NCBI RefSeq assembly: GCF_018223345.1
Contig: NZ_CP073587.1
Span: 97,001 to 161,000, forward strand
Origin: Shewanella yunxiaonensis
Lineage (GTDB): Bacteria > Pseudomonadota > Gammaproteobacteria > Enterobacterales > Shewanellaceae
Length of the DNA stretch: 64,000 nucleotides
Reading direction: 5' to 3'
Part shown: positions 1-8,688 of the stretch, piece by piece
Layout of the letters: every line of letters starts with the position of its first letter
Numbering within the stretch: position 1 is the stretch's first letter
Translations under genes and position numbers: made by a program
The notes under the pieces: generated by a model
Database searches by the model: none
Told to the model about the DNA's origin: nothing
The model's input: the letters and a program-made list of their open reading frames with translations, nothing else

Positions 1-374
1 CTAAAGCGGCGGCGTACGAACTGGCCCGCGAGCTACAAATCGATTTGAGTGAACACGGCGGCACGGGGCAGGGTGTGATTGGGGCTTTAGCGGGGCTAGG
101 ATTACGTTTGTCTGGCAATGATGGCCGTGTGAAAGGTCAGCTGAAATTTGGGCAAGGCGAGACGCCTCAGCCCTTCAGTGTCGCTGATATTTTACAACAG
201 GGGGCCTTGGACGGTGTGCTAACAACCGACGGTGATTGGTTAGCACCTGAAACTCAAGTCTGGCTAAGTGGTAAGGTTAAAGCGGTGATGGCGCAAGGGC
301 GCTTTGCGCTATTGGTATCCCAGCAAAACGGTGACTGGCACAATGCTACCAAGCAGCAGCTTAAGGACTACTGA
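1..374 (+). CDS. TiaS-like protein, C-terminal fragment (5' end outside window)
   Basis: An open frame runs from base 3 to the TGA at 372-374, giving about 123 residues with no start inside the window. The TTG at 45 is internal to conserved-looking sequence, since in-frame codons continue upstream (KAAAYELARELQID), so the gene is cut by the window edge. The stretch GTGQGVIGALAGLGLRLSG resembles the glycine-rich GxGVIGALAAxG segment I associate with tRNA(Ile2) agmatinylcytidine synthetase (TiaS)-type proteins, and the tail would suit a small beta-rich domain. TiaS proper is archaeal, so the function of a bacterial relative is uncertain. It shares an ATGA junction with the next gene, so the two are probably co-transcribed. 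The coding call is firm; the family is tentative. Confidence 0.55.
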   Translation, partial: KAAAYELARELQIDLSEHGGTGQGVIGALAGLGLRLSGNDGRVKGQLKFGQGETPQPFSVADILQQGALDGVLTTDGDWLAPETQVWLSGKVKAVMAQGRFALLVSQQNGDWHNATKQQLKDY

Positions 375-604
375 TGAGCGAACTTGCAGGATTTGAATTG
401 CAGGAAGACCGTTGGGTATTTCGTGCCGGACGCGAAAACGTCACAGCCGCGCGAGCTCAGGCCGCCAATTGCCAGGCGTTTGCCGAAGATGATGAAGATG
501 AACAGATAGATGATGTTGTTCGCAGTTGTCATAACTGCGCCTTCAGAAGGTGGACTCCGTCAAGTTTTCAATGCCTTGCGATCAAACCGACAAGAAAAAA
601 GTAG
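374..604 (+). CDS. Small conserved-type protein with Cys motif
   Basis: This 76-residue protein starts at an ATG overlapping the stop codon of the preceding gene (ATGA junction), which supports translation and coupling. The middle is very acidic (residues about 37-47), followed by CHNC and one further Cys (SFQC) in the last third, a pattern that could bind a metal ion. The C-terminus is basic (KPTRKK). I do not recognise the family. Its partner role is probably tied to the TiaS-like gene upstream. No signal peptide or membrane segment is visible, so it is likely cytoplasmic. Confidence 0.6.
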   Translation: MSELAGFELQEDRWVFRAGRENVTAARAQAANCQAFAEDDEDEQIDDVVRSCHNCAFRRWTPSSFQCLAIKPTRKK

Positions 605-742
605 AAGTTGAATCCGACCATAGGTAAAACGTAAATTTATCTATAATATAGTGCTGTCGAAATTTGACCCGTTGGACAAGTTAGCCTGTGCTCAGGTGCG
701 AGGGTCGCAATGGATGCGCCAGCCTATTGTCGGAGCAACTGC

Positions 743-1921
743 ATGACTGAGACTTTGCGAAAAGCCGATCTGATCAAACTGCCAGTTTCCAGTTTGGAAG
801 TGGGTATGTTTGTGTCGGCTATTGAAAACAGCCAACAGCTCACGGTTGCGAACGCTGGACGCATTACTCAGCTGGATCTGGTGACCAAGCTAAAAAGCAA
901 AGGTGTGCAGTTCGTCTGGATTGATCCTGCCCGCAGTACGTTTACTGCCGAAAAAGTCCCGGCAAATAGCCGTGCGGCCATTTCACCACCCACTATAAAA
1001 AATCGCGAACAAGCGCAAAAGCAGGCCAGTGAGTTGCTTCATGAAGCGAAGGGGCTCGTGCGCAAAGTGCTGTCAGAGACCTTTGAAGGCAAAGCCATAG
1101 AAGTTGCCAAAGTCGAAGCCCTCGCTGAAAACATGATTGAGTCGGTGATGGACAACGCTGATGCATTCAAATGTGTATCGGCCTTACGTACCAAAGATGC
1201 TTATCTGCTGGAGCACTCGGTTAACGTTGCGGTTTTGCTGGTTACTTTCGGGCGTTACTTGGGGCTAGAACGCGACATGCTCAGGCAACTTGCGGTGGGC
1301 GGAATTTTGCATGACGTGGGCAAAATTAAAGTCGACAGTTCGGTGCTGAATAAACCGGGTAAGCTGACGCCGGAAGAGTTTGAGCACATGAAGTTACATC
1401 AGGTCTACGCCATACCGATCATGTCAGAAGCGCAAGGGCTATCTCAGGTGAGTCGAGATGTTTGCCTGATGCACCATGAAAAGCTCGATGGTCGTGGTTA
1501 TCCTCGTGGCTTAAAAGGCGAACAGTTGCCGCAGCATGGGCGCATGAGCTGCATTGTTGATATTTATGATGCGCTGACCGCTACCCGCTGCTACAAAGAA
1601 GCGATGAGCCCGGCCGCAGCGTTTAAAATCTTGCTGAGTCTGACGCCCTTTCACCTTGATGAAAGTCTGGTGTATGAATTTATTCGTTGTATAGGTGTTT
1701 ACCCGGTCGGCTCATTGGTCGAGCTGTCGGATGGGCGCGTAGGTATTGTTTGGGAAACCGAAGGCCGTGATGTGTTGCACCCGGTAGTGAAATGTTTCTA
1801 TTCGAATAAACATAAGCATTACACCGACGTTGTGCTGGTCGATTTGAAAAAATCAGATCTCAATATTGAGCGTGGTATTTCACCTTCTGCGATGGCGGTT
1901 GACCCGACACCTTTCTATTAG
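743..1921 (+). CDS. HD-GYP domain protein, probable c-di-GMP phosphodiesterase
   Basis: The protein has an N-terminal DUF3391-type segment (residues about 1-120; KLPVSSLEVGMFVSAIE) and a C-terminal HD-GYP domain. The HD pair is at about residues 190-191 (LHDVGK), and the HHEKLDGRGYP block at about 244-254 is intact, so hydrolysis of cyclic di-GMP is expected. I chose the ATG at 743 because CGGAG lies 8 bases upstream. An in-frame ATG at 710 would add 11 residues but has no good ribosome site. No membrane segment is visible. It stands alone, with about 140 bp upstream of the start. Its output (motility, biofilm) cannot be read from context. Confidence 0.9.
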   Translation: MTETLRKADLIKLPVSSLEVGMFVSAIENSQQLTVANAGRITQLDLVTKLKSKGVQFVWIDPARSTFTAEKVPANSRAAISPPTIKNREQAQKQASELLHEAKGLVRKVLSETFEGKAIEVAKVEALAENMIESVMDNADAFKCVSALRTKDAYLLEHSVNVAVLLVTFGRYLGLERDMLRQLAVGGILHDVGKIKVDSSVLNKPGKLTPEEFEHMKLHQVYAIPIMSEAQGLSQVSRDVCLMHHEKLDGRGYPRGLKGEQLPQHGRMSCIVDIYDALTATRCYKEAMSPAAAFKILLSLTPFHLDESLVYEFIRCIGVYPVGSLVELSDGRVGIVWETEGRDVLHPVVKCFYSNKHKHYTDVVLVDLKKSDLNIERGISPSAMAVDPTPFY

Positions 1922-1996
1922 CACCTGACGTGCTTAGCCAAAATCGGTAGACTGAGCGAGTCTGCACATAGCAGACCCTGAGTTGTTGGAGGCCGA

Positions 1997-2635
1997 ATGT
2001 CAAACTGGAAAGCTTTATTGCTGTTACTGTTGTCGCTGGCACTGCTGGTGCCTGGAGTAACCATGCCAATCTTAACGATTGATGGGCATGTGGAAAAAGC
2101 GAAACTGTCCGCAACCGGCATGGATATGATCGCCGAAAGCGTTAGCAACGACTCCGACGAAGGCCAACAGCGTACCCGCAATATGTTGGGGATGGTGGCG
2201 GGGTTGCTCGGGCTCAATCATCTGCAAGGTGAAGTGGCGGTATTTCACAAAAGTCGCAGTATCTGGGGCACGGTGACAGAATTACAGCAGCACGGCAATC
2301 TGCTGGTTGCGGTGCTGGTGGCCTTGTTTTCTGTAGTTATTCCGGCATTAAAGTTACTCATGTTACTGGCGTCAGTAATTTTGCCCTTACGTGCGGGAGC
2401 CCAACGCAATCTTGCGTTGGTAACCAATGCGATTGCCAAGTGGTCGATGGCGGATGTGTTTGTGGTGGCTTTGATCGTCACCTATATGGCGGGCGATGCC
2501 TCAGCGGGTATGGGCGACATGGTGCGTACCAGTGCCAAATTTGAAAGCGGTTTCTGGTTTTTCCTGGGTTATTGCGTATTGGCGATTGCGGGTCAAGCAC
2601 TGCTGGGCAAAGGTCGCACGCTCCAGCGCAATTAG
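1997..2635 (+). CDS. Single-domain PqiA-like inner-membrane protein
   Basis: The 212 residues show four hydrophobic segments: about 5-24, 95-125, 140-165 and 185-205. The N-terminal pattern, a membrane helix ending in a Pro-rich TMPIL segment, and the later VLVALFSVVIPALKLL segment match the paraquat-inducible protein A domain. E. coli PqiA carries two such domains and is encoded with the MCE protein PqiB. This one has a single domain and no MCE gene nearby. A charged, probably periplasmic loop lies between helices 1 and 2. GGAG at 1988-1991 serves as the ribosome site. A role in membrane lipid transport or envelope integrity is inferred from the family. Confidence 0.75.
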   Translation: MSNWKALLLLLLSLALLVPGVTMPILTIDGHVEKAKLSATGMDMIAESVSNDSDEGQQRTRNMLGMVAGLLGLNHLQGEVAVFHKSRSIWGTVTELQQHGNLLVAVLVALFSVVIPALKLLMLLASVILPLRAGAQRNLALVTNAIAKWSMADVFVVALIVTYMAGDASAGMGDMVRTSAKFESGFWFFLGYCVLAIAGQALLGKGRTLQRN

Positions 2636-2664
2636 GACTGGCTCCCCTTAGCCCGTCATAACAC

Positions 2665-2682
2665 ATTGTAATCAATTACAAT
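2665..2682. repeat. Inverted repeat, possible operator
   Basis: ATTGTAAT and ATTACAAT form perfect 8-bp arms around a 2-base spacer. It lies just after the PqiA-like gene and about 180 bp before the small membrane peptide. There is no T tract, so it is not a typical terminator. It could be a regulator site. Confidence 0.35.
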
Positions 2683-2862
2683 CTCGCAATACCGTAGCGG
2701 TTATCTCAAGAATTTTGGTTAACGCTTGTCATCGCAACGAAGTGGGCTTTTAATAATTTATTATTATTAAAATATAATTAGTTATTAGATATTGTTTTTA
2801 AATATTGGTCTGGAAATAACGCGCCATCAATAATTAACAGCGTTATTAATGAAGGAAAGACC

Positions 2863-3033
2863 ATGAAGCCCATCATTGCTGTTGTTGTCATTTTTTTTGT
2901 GGCCATTGCGACGCTGATAGTCGTAGATCGGTCGCTGACAGGCCTGTGGCGCTCACTGTTGGAATGTGCGGTATTTTTATGTTTGTGGGGATATTTTTCG
3001 GGCTGGTTTCAATGTAAAAAACCCCCGGAATAA
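2863..3033 (+). CDS. 56-residue membrane peptide
   Basis: An ATG at 2863 is preceded by GAAGGAAAGACC, a good ribosome site, and opens a 56-codon frame ending at TAA 3031-3033. Residues 4-20 (IIAVVVIFFVAIATLIV) form a membrane helix. A second hydrophobic stretch (LLECAVFLCLWGYFSGWF) follows, then a basic CKKPPE end. The upstream 100 bases are very AT-rich and promoter-like. The last codons overlap the left arm of a hairpin terminator. I do not recognise the family. It lies between the PqiA-like gene and the convergent end of the RND operon. Confidence 0.55.
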   Translation: MKPIIAVVVIFFVAIATLIVVDRSLTGLWRSLLECAVFLCLWGYFSGWFQCKKPPE

Positions 3034-3047
3034 TGTTCCGAGGGTTT
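3019..3047 (-). terminator. Hairpin terminator of the RND operon (possibly bidirectional)
   Basis: Arms AAACCC-C-CGGAA and TTCCG-A-GGGTTT pair with one mismatch around a TAATG loop. On the minus strand the hairpin is followed by six T residues, so it most likely ends the DUF3240/RND transcript. On the plus strand it overlaps the end of the 56-residue peptide gene and could end that transcript too. Confidence 0.7.
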
Positions 3048-3067
3048 AAGCTAATCACCGTGTCCAG

Positions 3068-3373
3068 TTACGCCTTGCCCAGCACTCCGTTACTGGCGAT
3101 GGGGACTATCCAGTAACGGCAAGGGTTATGTTGGCAAACTTTCGCCAGGATGGTCAGTAACTCCTGCTGGAATTCTTGTGGATGCATGATCTCAAACTTA
3201 TAGAATTCCCGGTAACCTTCCACCTGTTCCTTCAAGTTGTATTGGCTGTGCTCGCGGCTGAATCCACAGATATCCACCAGACTGAAGCCGGAAAGATAGT
3301 CCAGCGACATCAGCGTATCGACAATATCATCTTTAATATTGTGTTGGGCGATCAGTACCAGCAGTTGTTTCAT
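3068..3373 (-). CDS. DUF3240 family protein
   Basis: This 101-residue cytoplasmic protein resembles the DUF3240 family, which is typically found beside heavy-metal RND pumps. It begins MKQLLVLIAQHNIKDDIVDTL and has a PII/CutA-like small alpha-beta look (inference). It contains two Cys (DICGF and CQHNPC region) and several His. The start overlaps the pump stop by an ATGA junction, so it is the last gene of the efflux operon and translationally coupled. The function is not established. A metal-sensing or pump-modulating role fits the context. Confidence 0.8.
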   Translation of the reverse strand: MKQLLVLIAQHNIKDDIVDTLMSLDYLSGFSLVDICGFSREHSQYNLKEQVEGYREFYKFEIMHPQEFQQELLTILAKVCQHNPCRYWIVPIASNGVLGKA

Positions 3374-6300
3374 TTACGTTTCTCCAGAGTTTCATACAAC
3401 AGCGGCAACAGATACAAAGTGGTAATGGTTGAGGTGATAAGTCCACCGATCACCACAATTGCCAATGGTCGTTGAATTTCTGCGCCAGGGCCGGTCGCAA
3501 ACGCCAGCGGGATCAGACCGAACATCGCGGTGGTTGCGGTCATCATGATCGGCCTTAATCGGCGAGCAGCCCCTTGTTTTACCCGCTCTTCAAGTGTGGC
3601 AAACATATGTCGCGATTGCTCGTAATAACTCACCATTACTACCCCATTAAGTACCGCTACCCCCAGCAAGGCAATAAAGCCTACCGATGCCGGTACCGAC
3701 AAGTATTCTCCCGACAGATAGAGACTGATAATCCCGCCCATCATGGCAAATGGCACGTTGGCTAAAATCAGCAAGGCTTTGGAAATCGTGCCAAAGGTGG
3801 TAAACAGAATGAGGTTAATCAGCATAATGGCTACCGGCACTACCAGCAGCAGGTTGTTAGTCGCGCGTTGCTGGTTTTCAAATTCGCCGCCATAACTGAG
3901 GCTGAAACCACTCGGCAGTTTCACTTGTTGGGCTAACTTGCCTTTCAGCTCTTCAACAAAGCTGACGATATCTCGGCCACTAACGTTGGTTGTGACCACT
4001 GCAAAGCGGTTACCCTGTTCGCGGTCGATTCGGATTGGTCCTTGTTGATAATTGATGTCAGCCAATTCACTTAACGGTTTAAGGCTGGCATCAGGCATCA
4101 GGATCACTTGCTGCTGTAGTTGCGCCAAGCTGGCAATATTGTCCCGTGGGTAGGCAATCAATACCGGCGTGCGTTTTTTACCTTGGATCACTTCGGTGAC
4201 CGCAACGCCTTCGAGCTGGCTCTTCAGATAACTGCCAAACTCGGTAGCATTCATGCCATAACGACTGGCCAGTCCATCTTTCAGTTTCAGATTGATAAAG
4301 GGACTGCCTTCAGTCATGGCGGTTTTCACATCCTGAGCGCCGCTAGTGGCACTGGTAATGTCACTGATTTGCCCGGCGAGTTGGTTTAACGCGGCTAAGT
4401 CATCACCAAAAATTTTAATCGCCACATCGCCGATACTGCCGGTCAGCATCTCAGAAACACGCATCTGGATGGGCTGCGTAAAGTTGAAGTCAATACCGGG
4501 GAATTTCACTACTTCGGCCCGGATAGCGTCAATCAGCTGCTCTTTGGTTTTAAAACGCCATTCGTCAGCGGGCTTTAGCTGCAAAAATACGTCGGTTTCA
4601 TTAAGACCCATAGGGTCCAAGCCCAACTCATCGGCGCCGGTACGAGCAACTAGCTGGCGGATTTCTGGCACAGTTTTCAGCAGATGGTTTTCGATCTGCG
4701 CGTCCAGATCTAATGATGATTGCAAGGAAATAGAAGGTGATTTTGCTAACTGCAGAATAATGTCGCCTTCATCCAAGGTCGGCATAAAGGTTTTACCGAC
4801 GAGGGTGAACAGGCCAAAGCTCATCACCAATAATATCCCGGCCGTAATGACAAACCGTTTGCCGTGGTGCAGTACCCATTCCAACGATTGCAGGTAGTGG
4901 CGCTTTAGCCAGTGCACGAACTTCGGCTCCTCTACTGCCTTTTCATTCACTAGATAAGAGGCCACCACTGGGATAATGGTTAACGCCAGTAACAGTGCTG
5001 ACAGCATGGCAAAGACAATTGTGATGGCGACTGGTGAAAACATCTTGCCTTCCAGCCCGCTTAACGTTAGCAATGGCGAAAACACAATCATCACAATCAC
5101 TGTGCCGGAGACGACTGGGGTAGCCACGTCTTTGGTCGCCCGGTAGATCAGATGCAGTCTGGGCAAGCGTTGTCCACCGGCTAACTGATTCACCATGTTT
5201 TCCACGACCACCACCGACGAGTCCACCAGCATCCCGATGGCGATCACTAACCCCCCCAGACTCATCAAGTTGGCCGACAGGTGGAAGTAACGCATCAATA
5301 CAAAGGTCGACAGCGCCGCCAGTGGCAATGCCAGCGACACTACCAGTGCCGCGCGCACATTACCCAGAAATAGCGCCAGCAACACAATCACCAACACCAC
5401 GGCTTCCACCAGCGCTTCGGAGATGGTACCGATAGCGGTACTGATCAGATTGGCGCGATCATAAAACACATTGAGCTTACTGCCTGGTGGCAAGGTCGGC
5501 TCTATCTGCGCCAGTTTCTCTTTCACGGCTTTGACCACATCGGCCGTGTTCGAGTCCTTCAACGCGACAATCAGTGCCTCAGCGGTTTCACTGCCATTGC
5601 GGGTGACTGCGCCATAGCGGGCGAGGTGCCCGATTTCAACGGCGGCGAGATCCTGTAATCGATAAGTGCCGTGAGCGTTACTGGTGATCACCATATTGCG
5701 CAGCGCATCGATGGAGCTGACACGGCCTTCAGTACGAACCGTGAAATTATCGGTGCCGACAGTAATGCGCCCGGCACCGGTATTAGCATTATTGGCATTG
5801 ATACGGGCGATCAGGTCGTCCTGGCTCAGTCCCGCTTGCGCCATCGCTTCGGGGATTGGGGTGATTTGCAGCGTTTTGGCATAGCCGCCGAGGATGTTGA
5901 CGTCGGCTACACCGGCCACAGTACGTAACAATGGGCGAATTTGCCATTGCAGCATCTGTCGGCGTTCCAACAAACTCATCGAAGGATTTTCCAGTGAAAA
6001 CATAAAAATTTCACTGAGCGGGGTACTCATTGGCGCAATGCCACCCTCAATATTCGCTGGTAGCTTGTCTTTTACGGCGGCCAGACGGTCACTGACCTGC
6101 TGCCGCGCCCAGTAAATATCTGTGCCTTCGTTAAAATCGAGCGTGATGGCAGTGATGGCATATTTGGTGGTGGAGCGCAGAATCGCCTGCTTAGGGATCC
6201 CCAGCAATTCAGTTTCTACCGGAACCGTCACCTGCGACTCAATCTCTTCGGCGGTCATTCCCGGGGCTTTCAGAATGATCTTCACTTGCGTGGGCGAAAT

Positions 6301-6423
6301 GTCTGGGAACGCGTCCAACGGAATACCCAGCCAGGCATAACTGCCAGCCGCCGCCAGGATCAGCCCGGTGATCAGCATAAACAACCGCTGAGTCAGTGAG
6401 AAACGAATGATAGCATTGAGCAT
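3370..6423 (-). CDS. CusA/CzcA-family heavy-metal efflux RND pump
   Basis: The 1017-residue protein is full length for the heavy-metal RND family. It has an N-terminal helix (LFMLITGLILAAAGSYAWL), then the first periplasmic region with DFNEGTDIYWARQQVSDRL. The TM4 motif GMLVDSSVVVVENMVNQL carries the Asp expected for proton relay. A second helix bundle starts near residue 880 (LLLVVPVAIMLINLILF). The pump would work with the adaptor and outer-membrane factor encoded just upstream, moving cations from the periplasm or inner membrane to the outside. The Asp-Ser-Ser form of the TM4 motif differs from the classical CzcA DFG form, so substrate prediction (Cu/Ag versus Zn/Co/Cd) is not safe. Confidence 0.92.
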   Translation of the reverse strand: MLNAIIRFSLTQRLFMLITGLILAAAGSYAWLGIPLDAFPDISPTQVKIILKAPGMTAEEIESQVTVPVETELLGIPKQAILRSTTKYAITAITLDFNEGTDIYWARQQVSDRLAAVKDKLPANIEGGIAPMSTPLSEIFMFSLENPSMSLLERRQMLQWQIRPLLRTVAGVADVNILGGYAKTLQITPIPEAMAQAGLSQDDLIARINANNANTGAGRITVGTDNFTVRTEGRVSSIDALRNMVITSNAHGTYRLQDLAAVEIGHLARYGAVTRNGSETAEALIVALKDSNTADVVKAVKEKLAQIEPTLPPGSKLNVFYDRANLISTAIGTISEALVEAVVLVIVLLALFLGNVRAALVVSLALPLAALSTFVLMRYFHLSANLMSLGGLVIAIGMLVDSSVVVVENMVNQLAGGQRLPRLHLIYRATKDVATPVVSGTVIVMIVFSPLLTLSGLEGKMFSPVAITIVFAMLSALLLALTIIPVVASYLVNEKAVEEPKFVHWLKRHYLQSLEWVLHHGKRFVITAGILLVMSFGLFTLVGKTFMPTLDEGDIILQLAKSPSISLQSSLDLDAQIENHLLKTVPEIRQLVARTGADELGLDPMGLNETDVFLQLKPADEWRFKTKEQLIDAIRAEVVKFPGIDFNFTQPIQMRVSEMLTGSIGDVAIKIFGDDLAALNQLAGQISDITSATSGAQDVKTAMTEGSPFINLKLKDGLASRYGMNATEFGSYLKSQLEGVAVTEVIQGKKRTPVLIAYPRDNIASLAQLQQQVILMPDASLKPLSELADINYQQGPIRIDREQGNRFAVVTTNVSGRDIVSFVEELKGKLAQQVKLPSGFSLSYGGEFENQQRATNNLLLVVPVAIMLINLILFTTFGTISKALLILANVPFAMMGGIISLYLSGEYLSVPASVGFIALLGVAVLNGVVMVSYYEQSRHMFATLEERVKQGAARRLRPIMMTATTAMFGLIPLAFATGPGAEIQRPLAIVVIGGLITSTITTLYLLPLLYETLEKRK

Positions 6424-6424
6424 G

Positions 6425-7441
6425 TTATTCGCCTCCTAGTCCCAGCAGCATGCCTTTGGCTGCGGCCACGGACTCGCTCAATACTTCACTGTTCTGCAGT
6501 TCAGTCAGTGGCTGAAGCAGGTAATCATTGCCGTTCACGCCCAAAATAGTGACGGTGGTTGGTAGCAGTTTGTCACCCTGATGCCGCAGAACCTGGGTGC
6601 CGGTTCCCCAGGAATAAACACTTTGTTTGGGCACTTCCAACGCTTGTACCTGACGCAGCGGGATAACCTGCAATTGCTGACCGGTGGTCAAGCCACAGTT
6701 CGCGGGTACGGTTTCGGTCCAGGCACTGACGAAGCCTCCCTGAGCGAAGTTGTCGCGCCGGGTCAAAGACAATTGGCAACTGCCGGTATTGACTGACACT
6801 GTATCGTGAGCAATGGCTAATGGCAGATTGACGTGCAAGCGGATATCTTCGGCAGGGACTAGGCCGAGCAACAGGCCACCATCCGGTAGCGGTTGGCTAT
6901 TGTCTCCGTAACGTAAAATACCGGCCATTGGGGCTTTCAGTAATGAGCCCTCCGGCGCTTCCTGTAGCAGTTCCATAAAGTGGTGCATGTGCTCAAACTT
7001 CAGTTTGGCATCATGGTACTGCATACTGATTTGGCTCCACACTTCGGCACCGATAGTCCCGTTGGCGTGTAATTTGCGGTTATGTTCGTAGCGGTTTTGC
7101 GCCAGGTTAAAGGCTTCTTCGGCAGCTTCAAACTGCATATGAAAATGATGAATACCTGCCCCTTGCAATAAGATCAGCGGTTGGCCAGCAGTGACTGTTG
7201 AACCATCAGCGACCAACCAGTGGCGCTGCTGAATCGTTTCCGGAACGCTCAGGTAGAAGGTATTGCCGGGTTCAACGGTGACTTCCGCAGGCACTGGGCT
7301 GGCAGGTAGTTGCTGTACCGCTTTAACGGACGCGTAGCTTAATGTCAGTTTGCCAAGCGCTGCCACAGACAGCTCTTGAGCGGTAACTGATGAACATGAC
7401 AGTGCCAGAACACTGCTGCCGAGCAGTGATTTCCATCTCAT
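6425..7441 (-). CDS. RND periplasmic adaptor (membrane fusion protein)
   Basis: The 338-residue protein has a signal peptide (about 1-21, ending SSVTAQE), a lipoyl-like half-motif (STVTAGQPLILLQGAG), a helical hairpin at about residues 100-150, a second lipoyl half (GSLLKAPMAGILRYGD) and a C-terminal beta region. His and Met are frequent near the hairpin (GIHHFHMQF, FEHMHHFMELL), which suggests metal handling. It starts in an ATGA overlap with the outer-membrane factor and ends 1 base before the pump. It is short for a CusB-type adaptor and lacks the long N-terminal metal-binding extension. Confidence 0.85.
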   Translation of the reverse strand: MRWKSLLGSSVLALSCSSVTAQELSVAALGKLTLSYASVKAVQQLPASPVPAEVTVEPGNTFYLSVPETIQQRHWLVADGSTVTAGQPLILLQGAGIHHFHMQFEAAEEAFNLAQNRYEHNRKLHANGTIGAEVWSQISMQYHDAKLKFEHMHHFMELLQEAPEGSLLKAPMAGILRYGDNSQPLPDGGLLLGLVPAEDIRLHVNLPLAIAHDTVSVNTGSCQLSLTRRDNFAQGGFVSAWTETVPANCGLTTGQQLQVIPLRQVQALEVPKQSVYSWGTGTQVLRHQGDKLLPTTVTILGVNGNDYLLQPLTELQNSEVLSESVAAAKGMLLGLGGE

Positions 7442-8616
7442 AAGGTAACTCCAAGGGCTTGCAATTGTTTTGAATGCAGTTGGGACTGCGCCAATTGGTT
7501 AAGTGCCAGACGACTTTCGGTATCTAATGTATCCACATAGCTCCGCAGCCATGCCTGATATTGCGGCAGACCCTGTTGTTTTGTGGCTGCCAATGACGCG
7601 GTCAGTTGTTGGCTCAGTGTCAACGATTGCTGTAGCAACAGTTGTTGCTGTTGCAGTTGCGCCAGTTGTTGGCGCAGTTCATCCAGCTGCAGCTTGGTCT
7701 GTAACATCAGTTGCTGTTGTTGTTGTTCGAGTTGCAGTTGCTGTTCAACCAAAGTGCCGACTTCCTGTTGGCTGAGGCCACTGCTGGTCGGCAGCGGGAT
7801 ATCCAGTGCTAGGCCGATGGCCTGCTCTTCCATCCCCGGCGTGGCGGTGTTTTTGGCATTCACGGACAGAATCCACGGCGTGGTATCACCTTCAGCCATG
7901 GTTTTGCCCAGTAACTTCTGTCGTTGCAGTTGGATACTCGCCAGTTGCCATAACGGATTGTTGATGCCGTCATCTTGCGGTAACAAACGACTGCTTTCAT
8001 CAAGGGAGGGAAGCTGTTCTAAGCCGGTCAGCCGCCGTAAGGCTTCGGCGGCACTTGCCCGTTGTTGCTTAGGCGTCAGCATCGCTAACTGGAGGTCAAG
8101 TAATTCGCGTTGCAGTACCAATAGCTGGCTGGTGGGCGCTTCACCGCTAAGGCTCAGCGCTTTCTGGCGTTCCAGCAACTGTTGCAATAGTTGCTGCTTA
8201 TGCTGCAGTTGCTGCAATTCCGTGTCGGCCAGCTGTTGCTGCCACCAATATTGCCGCAACAAACCGGACAGATAGAGCTGTTGCAACCTACTCTGTTGCA
8301 CAATCAACTGCTGATTGAGGGGTTTCAACGCCTCGTCTAGTCGATGCATGGCGGGGGACTTGAACGGCAGATTCAGTGACAACTGCTGCTCGTAACTGCG
8401 CCGACTGTCCAGTCCCTGCAGATGGCTTATACTGATGGTTGGTAAACCAATTAACCAGTCAGCACTCTGATAAATAGGTGTGAGTTGTGCGGCGTAATTG
8501 TGTAATCTGGATTGTGCCTGAGCCAACATGGCTTCTCGGGCATTTTCTGGGGCGGCCGACAATGGCAAAATGGGCACTAGTAGCACTAGCGCTAACGTAA
8601 TCTTTCTGAATTTCAT
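7438..8616 (-). CDS. Outer-membrane factor of RND efflux system (TolC/CusC-like)
   Basis: The 392-residue protein opens with a signal peptide (FRKITLALVLLVPILPLSAAPE) and is dominated by long alpha-helical, glutamine-rich heptads (LQQLQHKQQLLQQLLERQ at about 135-155, and QLEQQQQQLMLQTKLQLDEL near 290), as in the periplasmic tunnel of TolC relatives. The two repeat halves are visible. It is the first gene of the efflux operon and overlaps the adaptor by 4 bases. There is no lipobox Cys, so it is not a lipoprotein. The Gln-rich coding produces a long Cys/Ser-rich open frame on the opposite strand, which I regard as a shadow. Confidence 0.85.
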   Translation of the reverse strand: MKFRKITLALVLLVPILPLSAAPENAREAMLAQAQSRLHNYAAQLTPIYQSADWLIGLPTISISHLQGLDSRRSYEQQLSLNLPFKSPAMHRLDEALKPLNQQLIVQQSRLQQLYLSGLLRQYWWQQQLADTELQQLQHKQQLLQQLLERQKALSLSGEAPTSQLLVLQRELLDLQLAMLTPKQQRASAAEALRRLTGLEQLPSLDESSRLLPQDDGINNPLWQLASIQLQRQKLLGKTMAEGDTTPWILSVNAKNTATPGMEEQAIGLALDIPLPTSSGLSQQEVGTLVEQQLQLEQQQQQLMLQTKLQLDELRQQLAQLQQQQLLLQQSLTLSQQLTASLAATKQQGLPQYQAWLRSYVDTLDTESRLALNQLAQSQLHSKQLQALGVTL

Positions 8617-8688
8617 AGGCTGTGATCACCGGGGGAAACAACGATGCCAGCCTGACACAAAAACGTGTTGAATTCTTCGGGGAGCTGT

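Noticed and set aside
4346..4897. 183-residue open frame opposite the RND pump
   Set aside because: It lies fully inside the well-supported pump gene, has no recognisable domain and no ribosome site.
7583..8275. 230-residue Cys/Ser-rich open frame on the plus strand
   Set aside because: It is the antisense shadow of the Gln-rich heptads of the outer-membrane factor gene. It has no ribosome site and an implausible composition.
8628..8640. CRP-like TGTGATCACC near the RND operon start
   Set aside because: The half-sites are adjacent without the 6-base spacer of a CRP site, so chance is more likely.
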